Source: Cyclina sinensis (taxonomy: Eukaryota; Mollusca; Bivalvia; Venerida; Veneridae). Taken from it: a DNA stretch of 64,000 nucleotides. The first letter of the stretch is position 1; every line of letters starts with the position of its first letter. Positions 12,325 through 24,850 of the stretch are shown here, in pieces. A program made the translations under genes and the position numbers. The DNA is taken from the NCBI GenBank assembly GCA_012932295.1, contig JAAONU010000006.1, positions 34,521,222-34,585,221 of the forward strand, written 5' to 3'. Below the pieces are notes generated by a model, which saw only the letters and a program-made list of their open reading frames with translations, was not told where the DNA came from and did no database searches.

Positions 12325-15300
12325 CGTGTGGATATGAATATGTAATTAACCTAGGTTTAATAAGATATCCTATATCTTAAAACGATTGCTTAATTTAGTG
12401 TACCGATGTAATGCATCGAAAATATTGGTATTGAGTTGGAGCTCTTTATCACTATCATCACCGTATAACAAAACATTAAGTGACGGTACAGAAACGGCAG
12501 TGATAGCTTCTAACATTTCTTCTCTCAATTCTTTATAAAAGTTACATTCGAGCAAATAATGGTGTGTTGTTTCAACAAGACCACATCGACAGTTTGGGGA
12601 ATCTGTTAATTTCTTTACAAAAAGATGCTGGTTCGGTGAGCTACAGCAGTTACGTATACGCGTGTGTATGGTTTGTAGTTGTCGTTCGCTTGTCACTATT
12701 TATGTGGTTCCTAAAAGTAAGAAGAGTGTTTGCATTTTTACATTCTCTTCATTCATTGTTACCGAGGGAAGAAATGACCTTGAATACAGTGATGCTCTAC
12801 AAAAAGGCTCTTGGAACTGTTCAGACTTTCTAAATGTGTAGGACGAGACTTAACCAAGTGTAAATGGAACGAGATTAGAAAGATAACGCGGAGTTAGACC
12901 ATTAATCATTTTATAAAATTGTGCTGATATATGTTTTCTGCGTCTGTCTGCAAGGGTTTCCCATCCTACCTCGTGTAATAAGTCATCTATAGATATGAGC
13001 TACGTGCATCCCGAAACTATCCGGGCAGCCTCATTTTGGATTTTTTTTCAAGATCGAGCTTTTCGTATTCGTAACAGTTGTCCCAAATTACATCCCGTTA
13101 TTCTAATATCGGTCGTATGAACGAAATGTATATTACTTCTAATGCTTTTCTATCAAGTAGGTATTTAAAAGTTTATGAATTCTTCTTGAAATAATCATGC
13201 ACCCTGATTTGGACTGGTTAAAAGTAACTAGCCAATTCTTAGCCTAAGTTGAATATTTTAAACCTTATCAATATCAGACTGTAACTGCATCGCTGATTCG
13301 TCAGGAGAATTAACAACCATATACAGGCTTGTATCATCAGCAAAAAGATTAACTGATGATTCAATATGAATAACAATATCGTTTATATATACTAAAAATA
13401 GAAGGGGGCCTAACAAAGAACCTTGAGGGGACCCCAGATGAAATTACGGATTTTGAAGTTGCTCCAGGGACAACTACGCGTTGTTTTCGATTCGTAGGGT
13501 AGTTAGAAAACCATAGGAGAAGTTGATCACGAATACCTGCTTTTCAAGTGTATACAAAAGTACACGATGCCAAACTTTGTCGATTGCTTTACGTATGTCA
13601 AAAAATACAACGCACACTTATAAACCATCGTCCATTGCTTTACAGAAAGTATTATACAGATGCGTTAGCTGATTTATTGCTGAGTAACCTGGCATAAATC
13701 CCGACTGGTGTGGAGTAAAATAGTTATTGTCATGGAAAAAGCTGGAAACATGTTTAAAGATTATTAGTTCGAATACCTTTTCCAAACTATTCAATAATGA
13801 AATCGGACGATAATTTCCCGGAAGTGATTGTCACCATTTTTGTAAACCGTGCACACGTTTGATATTTTCCAAGAAGTCGGTATCGTACATGACTGTAGAC
13901 TATAGTTATAGAGTTCGCAAAGTGGAACAGCTACTGGATTAACAGATTCACAAAGTATTCGATTGTCAATTCCACCAGATCGTGAAGCCTGTCCTATAAC
14001 GAGATTTCTTATTACATCTATAACATCTCTCGGTTCAACACATATTGACTTTAGTGACTGAGGACATATCTTAATAGTAATAAAAGGTAAACAGTGATTT
14101 GTTTCGTCGGGTCTTGTCTGTTCAACAAAATAATTGTTCAGTACATTTGCCTTTTGAGTTTCGTCTAAGGTAAGGTCGTTACTTTGGCTATCAAACAACG
14201 GGGGAATCATTTTAGATGAGGAAACTGACATAAAACTTTTAAGAATCTTCCAGAAGTCTTTTGAATTTAACGGACAGGATTTTATCTTGGCTGATAATGA
14301 GTTAAAATACGATATTTTACATTGTTTTATAAGACGCACAGTTTCATTTCGCAGGCTTTTGAATTTTATCGAGTGCCTTCCACTCTGTGTTCTAAAAGCT
14401 TTGTGATATGCAAGTTTACGTTTTCTTATTTCACGTTTTAGTTCGTTAGTAATCCAAGGCGGATCTCGATCATTTACATTTATCGTTCGACTCGGGATAC
14501 ATCATCCTATGATATCATATAGTGTACTAGTTAAATTGCGTACATAGACATTAATGTCGGTATTTTTAATCAAATGCCAGTCTACATTAGAAATTTTTTC
14601 GCGTAATAAATCAAAATTGCATTTTCATAAAACCAAACGGACCTTTTAAACGAAGAGTGTTTTGGCTTAATAAACTTAAGAATTGCAAAAAATAGGACAA
14701 TGATAGCATATTTCTTGGTTCAAAAATGGATCCCCTACTCCCGATATTATGATTTTATCTTTATTGTTAACAAGATTAAGTCAATACACGAACTTGACGT
14801 TTCAGTATAATGTGTAGGTTCTTTGCACTTAGCCGTTATGCTGGCATAAGGCATCAATCTTTTGGTATGAGGGTGTTGTAAAGATATTATCATTAAAGTC
14901 ACCGGTTATAATTGATAAATGATTGTTTCCTTTATATAGACTATCACACCACCGTGATTATCATTTAGTCTGTCTGTTCTAATAGGAGAATGAAAATTAT
15001 CAAATATAATGTCGTTATTTGAAACTCTATCACTTAATCAGGTTTCTGAAAAACATATGACATCAAAACTATTTAGCTCAGCATACAATGTGTCTACTTT
15101 GTTCAGAATACTTCGAACAGTGAAATGAACAACTGATAGATGATTTGACTGTATTAGGAATCTATCTATATCGCTCGACTTATTAAATGAAGAGTTCATC
15201 TCGGAAAAACTACTAGAGTATGGCCCTTGGTTGGGATGAACATCTCCATATTGCAATAAAAAATTGAAACCAGGACGTAAGAGTACTTAACATTAAGAAT

Positions 15301-15681
15301 TTACATAGTTTGTTAAAAAATAAAACATTCTTGGTATAATTATTATGACTGACAACAACTCTACGTCTTGAATATTTCACCATTATAACATTATTCGGCA
15401 TATCCCTAAAGCTTTCACTTAAATTATACAAAATCGCAACTTGAGAGAATAGTGGTATAGCAAAAACTTACAGGTTACTAGCGGATACCTATTTATATGT
15501 CTCGAAAGCCCTACGACGACCTTAGGTAAGCTACTTTTGTGACTCGTGTTATACCAATCAAAGACAACAAAAAATATGCTAGACCGTCATGAGGCGAACG
15601 CTCAGTCTGATTATCAAACTTCTTTTCCACAAACAGGAAGAAGATAATAACAAAAATATACAGCAAAAGCAAAACAACAAA

Positions 15682-15766
<85 letters not shown>

Positions 15767-18700
15767 TTATGCTCTTTGTAACCAAACTTTGTATTCACAG
15801 CTATTATTCAGAATTAAGAAAAGCTATGATTATTATACTAAATATTTGTACCCAAGACAATTCGACGCATTTACGAACTGTAACTGACAGACTGTGATAA
15901 CATATTGACATGTCTACTTTGTGCATCGAATCATTTTCTTAACAGTTGCGTCTGTTCCATACAACGAGGCGCAAAACGTCTTTCAAATTATGTTTTCAGT
16001 TCACTTTGAAAAAGGCCTGAGAAAATATTTAATATAAATTTAAACACAACAAAACAAGTTCTACAGTATTTCATTTGAGCATCAGGTCCCAATCTCATTT
16101 TTGTAGCTTCTGGGGAAGTTATTTTTTGCCGATTGCACGAAAGAATCAAGCATAAGAAACAATTTTACTAAGATTTTATTATAGCGTCATTATTCAACTA
16201 TTCCGTTATACCTTCTCGAAGAAGATCAACCCAGTCACCTCAGTATTTTTTATTCTAATCTGTCAAAATTTCCTGTTTATTTTAAAACGACAAAAAAAGA
16301 CAAGAAATGCCCGGTATAGTTGTGCCTAATTTAAGTTTGTTCTCCATTATTTGCATTGTCTTCAAGTAAACATGATTTTCACAACAATATATACATTTTT
16401 AACCAATCAGACAGCTTTGTCGTCTTTAAGCTCTGCCCAAACCCTAGACAAAATTGACTGGTTCCCGACAACACTGATTTGATGGTGTTTAATCTAAACC
16501 ATAAACGAAGTAAAGCCATTGCATGCTTTTAATAGTAAAAACATATGTGCAAGAAAGATTACTCGGTAGACTTCCGTTATGCTGACAAAAACTCACAAGG
16601 TGCCACTGGTTTGACCACTGAGCATCGTTGACTGTCACGGCTCTCTTTACTCTCTTCTGAAAATGTAGCTTTTCCGGCCTCAACTAACAGAACAAAGAGA
16701 AGAAAACATTTTATATATTTTATATATATTGCAAATTTCTAATAACAGTCCTAGTGCTATAAAAGATGTGTCATTTAAAATTAGGCGTTAGGGCCATAAG
16801 GCCTTTGATAATAATAGCAAAAGGTTTAATACTGTCGAAATTCTAAGATTTAGTCTTCTTTCTTCTCTTTAGAAGGATGCTTTGGTAGGTATTAAAAGAG
16901 AAACTTTGTACATCAGAAACCCTTACCTCAGAATGCAACTTTTCGAGCTCCTCAAAACTGACAAATGGCATTAATTGAAATTCATAACTGTTCAGTACCT
17001 GAAGAATATATGCGTAATTACAATTTCACTGAACAAAAATCAGCAGCGAAACATTTGCGACTTTCAAAACTTTTAAGTTTAAACTTTTAAGCATGTTATA
17101 AAGCGTTTTGAAAAACTGAGGCAATTTTTTCTTCTGCAATCTCGACTGATTTTATTTTGAGATGGAGAAAAATCTAATACATTATGAATAAAGTTTCTAC
17201 CAGTTTTTAAGTTCGAAATATGTCCGTTCCAAAAAAAACGTAAACTAAGTGTTAAAGGGATGTACAAAATGAGAGTGGAATTTGCAGACATTACAAAGCT
17301 ATTCAGTAGCTTGTCCGCATTTTTCTGAGTTTACGTGAATACAAATCTTTTCTGTTATATTATGTTGCATGTAGCTTTGCCTGGCGGTCCTCTACAAAGA
17401 TTGCTTAGATTAAAAATCTACCTTTCTTCGCATCTTTTAAAGTTTTTTTGTTTTTTCTGTTTTTTGTTGTTTTTTTTTTAATTTTATTTTTGCATGCGGC
17501 ACACACAAATTGAAGACGCGCGGTTGATTGCATGAAACTGTAGAAAGGAATTTGTAACTGAAAGTTTAACAAACAAAAATTCCGAAATATTGAAAATGAA
17601 AGCTAGTCGTTTTGAATTACTTTTATGGTGACCAATTTCTGCCTTATTGTGTATTCGCCTAGCAGGACAAAAAGAGGAAAACAAGTACTGATACGTCATG
17701 TTTTTGCCTCCGATGTTTGTGGGGCAAAAACACAAAACAGCGGGGTACCACACGACAATTATTTACCCGCCAGCGTCATAAAGTGTCTACTTTCGTAATC
17801 AAATTTCGACTTTGCGAACTTTTGCTTCACCACGTATGGAGTAAGGAGTAGCAGTCCGTTGCGTTTTCGAGCTTGTGCCTTTGTCTGCCACACGAGAATG
17901 GGAAACTTCTCCGTCGCGATTTCGCCTGCTGGGGCGGAAATGCGAAAAACTACTGATTTGTCACATTTCGACGTGGTAGAGTAAAACTAAAAAAGGTCGA
18001 AAATTGAAGGTGAAAACACACGACAAAATTTTCGCCGCGCTGGCGTCTATATAACTGTCGCGTGGCGTCGTATTTAGCACCTTCGCCCTCAAACCGTCGA
18101 GGCTAAAACACGCCATCGCCCTTCGCCCTCAAACCGTCGAAGCTAAAACACGACAAAACAGTATTTTTTCGCATTTTTGCAATTGCATTGTCGCCCACAA
18201 AACAACATAAATCTGCTTCCATTATCCTTAAGAACGGAAATTTAGTTTTATAATATATTGTGTCTATTAAAATTAATATTAGGTATCAGCTGTGGTTCAT
18301 AAGCTTACGTAGTTGTTTTTACCTGTTTAGCAGCAAAATAATCAAACCATACAAGCATATATCATTTGTGCTTATTATAATGACACAATATTTCAATCCG
18401 ATTTGAAATTGATACGTAGGCTATTTATGACCATGAATCACTTCATGCATTTGTTAAATTTTAACAACGATTACAAAGCTAATATTCAATAGAAATGCAC
18501 CAGATTACATACGTGTTTCGTATTGAGATCTACGACTAGTAAACCGTATCGCTTAAAAATACTTACAGATGTAACAGGGTTGAAGACTAATATTTTTCAA
18601 GAAAAAATAAATGGATTTAAATAAAAAAATCCCGGTATAATAGCTTGAACAGAAAACTGTATCTTAATAATATAAAACATGTCAATGTATGTACCTGTCT

Positions 18701-18853
18701 TCGATATATTAGGCCTAAATTCTCTCCGTTAAGTTTCGCTTCGTCTGATGTTCCGTTGAAGCGGATCAAAATCCTGTCATTTGTTTCATTTAGGGCTGAC
18801 ATCACTTTTTCCACACAGAGCAGTGTTAAGACAACAATAATCAGTCCCACCAT
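10775..18853 (-). CDS. Proprotein convertase (kexin/furin-like), exons 1-6 only
   Basis: Six exons with canonical splice sites join into 601 bp of open frame: 18695-18853, 16927-16998, 16597-16683, 11813-11941, 11213-11280 and 10775-10860. Each has exactly the same length as the matching exon of the copy at 38680-51715. The product starts with a hydrophobic signal ([20 protein letters not shown]). A prodomain follows, ending in the autocleavage site QKRVKR, then the catalytic Asp region (AIVDDGID) and the His region (DGHGTNCAG). No stop or frameshift was seen. Exons for the oxyanion Asn, the catalytic Ser, the P domain and the membrane anchor are not found to the left. Either the gene is truncated, or its seventh intron boundary and the rest lie beyond the window edge with the Helentron inside the intron. 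Expression cannot be judged from sequence. Confidence 0.8.
12291..12320. repeat. (AG)n microsatellite at the LINE 3' end
   Basis: Fifteen AG dinucleotides, about 50 bp beyond the end of the LINE coding remnant on its 3' side (minus strand TCTCTC). It may be the simple-repeat tail of the element. Confidence 0.85.
12370..15440 (-). mobile_element. Decayed non-LTR retrotransposon (CR1/jockey-like LINE)
   Basis: Fragments of one ORF2 are readable on the minus strand in several frames. The start at about 15240 has GDVHPNQGP, then [14 protein letters not shown] and FDVICFSET of the AP-type endonuclease. Reverse transcriptase remains run from 14339 to 13260: motif A region [13 protein letters not shown] near 13570 and the catalytic [12 protein letters not shown] near 13335. 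The C-terminal part at 12370-12696 has a CRCG...HHYLLEC zinc-binding pattern. Multiple stops and frameshifts separate the pieces, so it is dead. It sits in intron 3 of the convertase gene in the sense orientation. Confidence 0.8.
15684..15765. repeat. Compound (AT)n(TG)n microsatellite
   Basis: About 38 bp of AT repeats is followed directly by about 43 bp of TG repeats. Apparent reading frames across it are artefacts of the simple repeat. Confidence 0.95.
17760..18175. other. CpG-rich block in intron 1 of the partial convertase gene
   Basis: This stands out from the AT-rich surroundings by frequent CG dinucleotides (for example TTCGCCGCGCTGGCGTC near 18030). It includes a TATA-like TCTATATAAC at about 18045. 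At 18083-18155 a unit of about 40 bp built on TTCGCCCTCAAACCGTCGA is tandemly duplicated. It could be an unmethylated regulatory region or a CpG-rich repeat element; I see no gene in it. Confidence 0.4.
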
Positions 18854-21800
18854 AATCCCTGTTTCAACTTGCAGAATTGTTCTGTAGAAACGAAATATTC
18901 TTTAAAGTTTTTGATTTTTTGGTCTATTCTATTTTCGGTTTTGTTTTTTAAAAATCTGCAAATAATAATAATAATCACAATATTTAGTAATAATTATATC
19001 TGTTATATATCTTCCTAATAGATCCTGTATTCTTCACCTTTTTCTCTTTTTCTTATCAATAAACTGAATAATTAATTAATCTTCTGAAATAGTTATCAAA
19101 TCGAAGCGAAATCCTCTATATGGTTTCTCGATATATATTCTAACTTCAAGGTTAGTATTATATTCCTAGTTAAACAGAAAACTAAATTAAAAATAAGTTT
19201 AGTAAAAAGATTATTTGTTAACTACGGATTCCTCTTAAAACTTTATTATGAAAACACTGACGTCATCTGCTGATAGTTTACCAAAATTTAAACATTCTGT
19301 GAAAACAGATTTAATTTCAAATATATTGAGACGTCAATTATCCTAGTATGGGAAATTAATTAATGATTGTCCTGACTGAATTGGATTGGTAAGCAATGTC
19401 ATTATGGGACATTTGGGGTCTATGGGTTTCTATTGGTACAGACAATAATAAACAATATAAAAAGTAAAACAGAAACGGTCAAAATCGGCACTAGGTATAC
19501 GTTTTATGATTCTTTTAAAATTCAACATTAAAAAGAAAAGAAATATTCAGTACTTTTTAGATAAAATTTGCATACATATAAAACAATAAATGCAAAAATA
19601 TGCTGAATTGAAAGAGAGGGATTTTGGTAATAGGCTGTTATTTGTTTTTGTTTTTGTTGTTGTTTTTTTTTTTGTTTTGTTTTTTTGTTTGGTTCTTTCT
19701 TTTGTTGTTGTTTGTTCGTTTTGTTATTGTTGCTGGTGCTGTTGTTTTTTGTTTTTTTTTTATTTGTTGTTTGGAGTGTGTGTCGCTTTTTTGTTGTTTT
19801 CTTCGTGCGAGTGTGTGTTTATTTTCTGGACGAATTATGGGTCATAACTTATACGTACAATTAACTATTACTAGATGACCTTTACAACGTACATCTATTC
19901 CGACCCAAGAGAGACATGAGGGTTACTAAAAAAGTACCGTGTATGTGGGTTTGTTTTAGGAAAATATGTTTCTTGTGTTTGTGTCATAAAAAGATGTTGA
20001 AAATTCTGTAGTTTCTAAGAGAATGTTAATTTTATTAATGTAATTAATTTTGGAAATTTACGTAAATAGAAACATTAGTTAATAATGGAAAAATGTCCGA
20101 GTTAACGTGAGAGGACAGATAAACTTTTTGAACATCTCTTTCAATAATGTATCCGGCTTTAGATATACATTTACAGCGATAGTGAAGTACCAGCGATTGT
20201 GTGGCGTTGTTGAACGTGGGTACCAATTATTATGCAAATAAGGGAAGATTTCAACGTAATTTCTTATATTTGGTTGATTATGTGGAGTTTTTTGTTAAAT
20301 TATGTTAGATCTATGGGTCTTATTTGATAAAATTTTATGTTTAAGTATGTAGAAAATATTATTTAGATGCAAATCAATGTACCCTCGAAACCGTATGTGT
20401 AGTGATAATTCGGCGTATTAATTGATTTCTTGTGATAATATTGAACTGACCCCCGCTGTATTTCCAAGATGGCGTTTTAAAAACTGATAAACACATTGTA
20501 CATTAAATCAAAGCACTGAAAGTACTTCAAAACTGTCGCGTAGTGCTGGGTTTATGTTTTCAAGTAATGGATACATGCATGTAATGCAATACCTTTATCC
20601 GAGAGAATTTATCTCTGCGCAATAGAGGTCCATTGGAGCTAGTCTCATTAAGCTGAATATGATAAAAATATTTTTTCTTTACCTGCCTTGCCATAAATTA
20701 TAGTCCAACTTCACTGGAATTTTTTGTACATAATTACTGAACACTCTAATCAATACTGACCATCACTGATCTTGATCATTTTCAACACTTATTTATCAAA
20801 TTTAGTATTGACAATTCCACTTATTTTTCTAAAACCCTGTGGTACTCCAACTATAATGTTCTAGAAAAGTACGAGAGTACTATTAAACCAACCATGATTT
20901 ATGCATAGTGACCAATATTGTAAGTTCTGCTGGTAGTTTACTGGTAACATTTGCAGTCTAGAACATGCTCTTTCCAGTAATTTTAGGAAGGTAAACTGAC
21001 TCTGATATGAATACAACTGTAAAGAGGGGGTAAAACTTTAGCTGACGATAAGTTTACTACAAACACAAGAAAGCAATACTTGTTAACATTATCTTTATTT
21101 AAAAAAATAAAACTATCAAAAAGAATAATTCACTAGAATTGTGTCCATGGGACACATTTGCCCCAGCCATGTATCATAAGCAGATGATAAAAATTAAAGA
21201 GGCAGGTGGAGTGTCAAAAGCAGTGTAATTGTTACATTTATTTAATGAACAGCGTGCTACAAAACACAACCCTATAAATGTGAAGACATTTTGGTTGTTA
21301 TCAGAAATTTAGTCTATAAAGGTCAAAACTCTGACAAATTTGGAAATGTACTGCCCAATTTTGCAAGTAACCTGTATTTTCATAAGATACATACACATGC
21401 AAAATATGAAAACAAATGTAAGCATTTCCTTTAAATGAACAGAAATTTCATTTTAGTAGAAAATAAGTCAACAAGAGCACCGCTAGGCGGAGCATTGTAT
21501 GCCGGAAGGGTGTTGTTTGCTATTGTGATCACCCTGTGTCCGATGTCATGTTCCAACCTGGCCAGGTCAAGGTCACCAGTGGTGTCTAAAGATATGACCG
21601 ATGTGTTTCATGTCCGCTTCATATCTTTTTCACCCCTCGAATGAATTCCATGAAACTGATCAAATGTTCAGCTCATCAAGATGACATGCAGAACCAATGT
21701 TCTAACCTGGCCAGTTCAATCTCAAGGTTCAATAAATATCCTGTATACAAATTTTAACATCAACACAAGGCCATGAAAATACCACAATAGTCAATTAAGA

Positions 21801-23956
21801 ACAAAAAAAACTTCCACTCCAATATTTGTTTATTTACAGTATATCGTAGCTTACTGGCCACCTTTTTACCCAATATTCCACATCACTTAAATGTCGTCCA
21901 CATATAACTCGTCAGTGTTATACTTTTCTTGTTCTTTTTTAAATTAAGTTTAACACCATTTAAGTTTCAATGTCATATTTGGCGGACAGTTTACCAGCGT
22001 CGTTAATAGGAAGGATCATTGCTAGACTCCCACTCTCCGTTTTCTCACTTAAAATCTTATGGTTGGTAGCGGGGCTCGAGCTAATGACCATCAATCGAAG
22101 GGAGGGTTGAGGTTAATGGATATCAAACCTGCGACTTAATGAATCAAACTTGGAGAAGTGCTCACTAAAAAAAGCGGTTGTCAGTGTTTTTTGCATTGTC
22201 TCTGAATAGTACAATGAGAAAAAGTCGTTTAACAGTTTTAATTTTTTTACCGATTAATATTGTATTCTGTCCATTTAGACTGACACAGTATTTTCTATAT
22301 CGGCATCCTATTCAGAGTGAGCGGACCTGAGGGGAAAACAATATGGATTGTGCGAGTTGATTGCGGGAATAGCAGATAACGTGATAGTATATTTGCTCAC
22401 AGTATAGCTATGGTCGGTAAGCAGTATGGAAAAGGGTTGGATTTTCTATCTATATCTCATTTCCTTATAACAATGACTTGAAGATATGTAGATTTCAATA
22501 TATGATTAGTTATTATTTAATTTTGACGGTAAATTTCAAAATGGACTGTAAGAAGATATTTCATGACTGTGTACCTTCGATAAATTGACGCGGATGTAGA
22601 ACTTACACAAATAAAGATGCATGTGCACTACGATATCCTTACTAAAACATATAAATAAGCTTGACCCATGAAAGTTTGCCGGAATTTTTACCTGTATGTG
22701 AAGTTTGCTTCCAGGTATCTTGGTGCAGATTGCCCAATTATTTTTTTTATCATAGTTATAGCCTTAAATCTGCAATTCAATCTGATCGCACCTATTCCCA
22801 AAGTATATGAGCGATTTAACAAATATTTTCTCCCAAAATGTCTCTCTGTCCCTATTTCTCTACTTGGTCTCTTTATCCACTATAGAGATTTTTTTGATCG
22901 TTTATCGATTTAATACAAAGCGGGCATTAAGATATAAGAGGTCGGGTACTTCCTTGTTTAAACTGAACATAATTAGAACTGGTTTCAACGGCATATGAAA
23001 AGACAATGGCTACATTTGTTGAGTTTGCGTGTTTACCTGGTGAACTATTTATATACATAAAAGACTCTCTATTATAACTGATCTATTTCATTCTTTTACA
23101 AAAGAATTTATTCTGTCTTTTGTAACTTTAGTTGTTATCTTGATAGAAGCATACTTCATGTTTGAAAATCACATCATTACAACGAAAGATCTCAATTAGT
23201 ATTGTAAATACTAAACGCATACATGAAAAAGATCTAAAAGATATCGAACAAAAGACCCACTTAGATTCACAGACTAAAAATTACACCACGTGATTGCCGT
23301 AATAACCTGCCAAATAATCCGCAATGCAAAAGTAAAGTGCGAAACTACAATACGGAAAAAAACGACCGAGTTTTAACGAACATTGTAGAAGAAAATAGAT
23401 TACATGGTCAGACAGAAAAGAATGCCACATGAAGGAAAGCTCAAACCGAGTGTCAGAAAATGACATTTGAAGGCCAAATTTGAACAAAGAAATAGAATTC
23501 TATTTAAAGTCAAAATCATTATACAAACTTCAATCAAACAATCCATTTTGATTAACCGTTTACCACTAACCACAGACATAATTTCAACTGGCAGAAATTC
23601 AACACGATAAATGTTAAAAAGAAATCAGTCACTGCAGGCAAATGATCAGCAAAAAACAAAGGAACATAAAGACATGGGTTTAAAATATATCTAACTGTTT
23701 ACACAATACAAACAATTGATTGAAATTCCAGCTTTTGTAAGCAGAGTAGAAAGACAAGATCTACAGCACGTTTGTCGTAAAGTTGAACTACAGCTCGAGT
23801 TAACTTACAACTTTGTCTGTAAATCTTTATCTGTGTCATTAAAACGATATCAAAGGCGCTCTAAACCTTTGTTTTAACATTAATAATACGAATAAAGTCT
23901 GTATGCCTATTTGAATAGTTCACGAAATCTTTTATTTATGTTCAATACAGTCATTG
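18854..23956. other. Gene-poor spacer left of the LTR retrotransposon
   Basis: No credible coding region was seen. There is a T/G-rich low-complexity tract at 19640-19800, and short repeat-like sequence around 21475-21730 with GACCTTGACC-type motifs common in invertebrate repeats. Upstream regulatory sequence of the partial convertase gene should lie just right of 18853, but no TATA box or other landmark is clear. Confidence 0.5.
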
Positions 23957-24267
23957 TGTCGTGAAATACTCCTTTCCGATACTTTAATTTATTTAGGTTC
24001 AAATAAACGTTGTGTTAAGCGTCTAGAAGACGATTTTTTTATTCTGTTTTGCCCGGCCTAACTTCGAAAATTAAGACAAGATGTAAGTAAATAATGCGTT
24101 AAATGTTTTTCTAACGATCTAAATTTCCCTCGTTAACCATGACAAGGTGTAGGTAAAAGTTTATTATGTATATTAACTTACAAGCAAAAAGATCAGCAGA
24201 CGCTTATTGAAATAGGTAAGTATCTCTAAAATAAGGTTAAAAGCAGAACATATCCGATTGTTTCGAC

Positions 24268-24275
24268 TATAAAAG
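24268..24275 (+). promoter_or_regulatory. LTR TATA box
   Basis: TATAAAAG lies 311 bp into the LTR, about 110 bp upstream of the first AATAAA. That order (TATA then polyadenylation signal) fits a U3-R boundary shortly after 24295. The same site in the 3' LTR is at 31162-31169. Confidence 0.7.
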
Positions 24276-24378
24276 GCAGAGTCGGAGCCCGCTAGAGTTA
24301 GAGTTGCGTTGGTCGGCGAAGAGATAACATCGAGTATATAAATTAAACCATTACTGTTAGCAGGACTTTGGCATTATT

Positions 24379-24384
24379 AATAAA
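24379..24384 (+). terminator. LTR polyadenylation signal
   Basis: AATAAA, with a second at 24449-24454. The equivalent in the 3' LTR, at 31273-31278, would be used to end the genomic transcript. Confidence 0.5.
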
Positions 24385-24800
24385 GGCGAGGCTCCCTCAT
24401 ACTTGCGGTGAATACCCATATTTGCAGGGTCCTCCTGATAGCTGTATTAATAAAAGTCCGGGTCTTGATATTCCTAATTGGTTTAAGTAAGAGTTCGAAA
24501 CTTAAGGCGTTTCAAACATAGTACGAGACAGGTTAGGGAGATTGAACAGTAACTAAGTTTGGGTCAGGGTAAACCTGGGTTAAGAGAGTGCCTCATACTT
24601 GCAGTGAATACTCATATTTGCAGGTCTCTCTTACCCCAAACCTACCTTAGGCCGGGTGCTGGAAAAGTGAGTTTTACTTTGTTTTTGGTCATTTCACCTT
24701 AATATCAAACTTAAATCATTTGTGTCCAAACAAAAGCTAGGAGTTGAAGAAATTTTCAACTTGAATATATTTATCCGCCCGAAACACGTTACAGACTTTT

Positions 24801-24817
24801 TGGTGGCAGCGGTGGGA
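24801..24817 (+). promoter_or_regulatory. Primer binding site, tRNA-Leu type
   Basis: TGGTGGCAGCGGTGGGA, seven bases after the 5' LTR, is complementary to the 3' end of animal leucine tRNAs of the AAG/TAG isoacceptor kind (…CCCACCGCTGCCA plus CCA). It primes minus-strand DNA synthesis. Confidence 0.8.
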
Positions 24818-24850
24818 TAATTCAACAGTATTAAACCATACTGATTAAAG

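Larger units (their letters stand above)
11942..16596 (-). other. Intron 3 of the partial convertase gene
   Basis: This 4.7-kb intron lies between the cleavage-site exon and the Asp exon. It is enlarged by a LINE in the same orientation as the gene (about 12291-15440) and by a TA/TG microsatellite at 15684-15765. The corresponding intron in the complete paralogue (49511-49789) is under 300 bp, so most of the length comes from insertions. Confidence 0.7.
23957..24793 (+). repeat. 5' LTR
   Basis: 837 bp, TG...CA ends. It carries a TATA box at 24268-24275 and AATAAA signals at 24379-24384 and 24449-24454. A 34-bp module is duplicated at 24395-24428 and 24591-24624. It aligns base for base with the 3' LTR apart from one substitution. 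Confidence 0.95.

Noticed and set aside
15511..15897. Frames across the TA/TG microsatellite
   Set aside because: They encode only dinucleotide-derived YIYI/HTHT or VCVC peptides.
10775..18853. Calling the left convertase copy a pseudogene
   Set aside because: No stop, frameshift or broken splice site is visible in its six exons; absence of later exons may be due to the window edge.
19590..19878. Phe/Val/Cys-rich frames near 19.6-19.9 kb
   Set aside because: They come from a T/G-rich low-complexity tract and have no homology or splice support.
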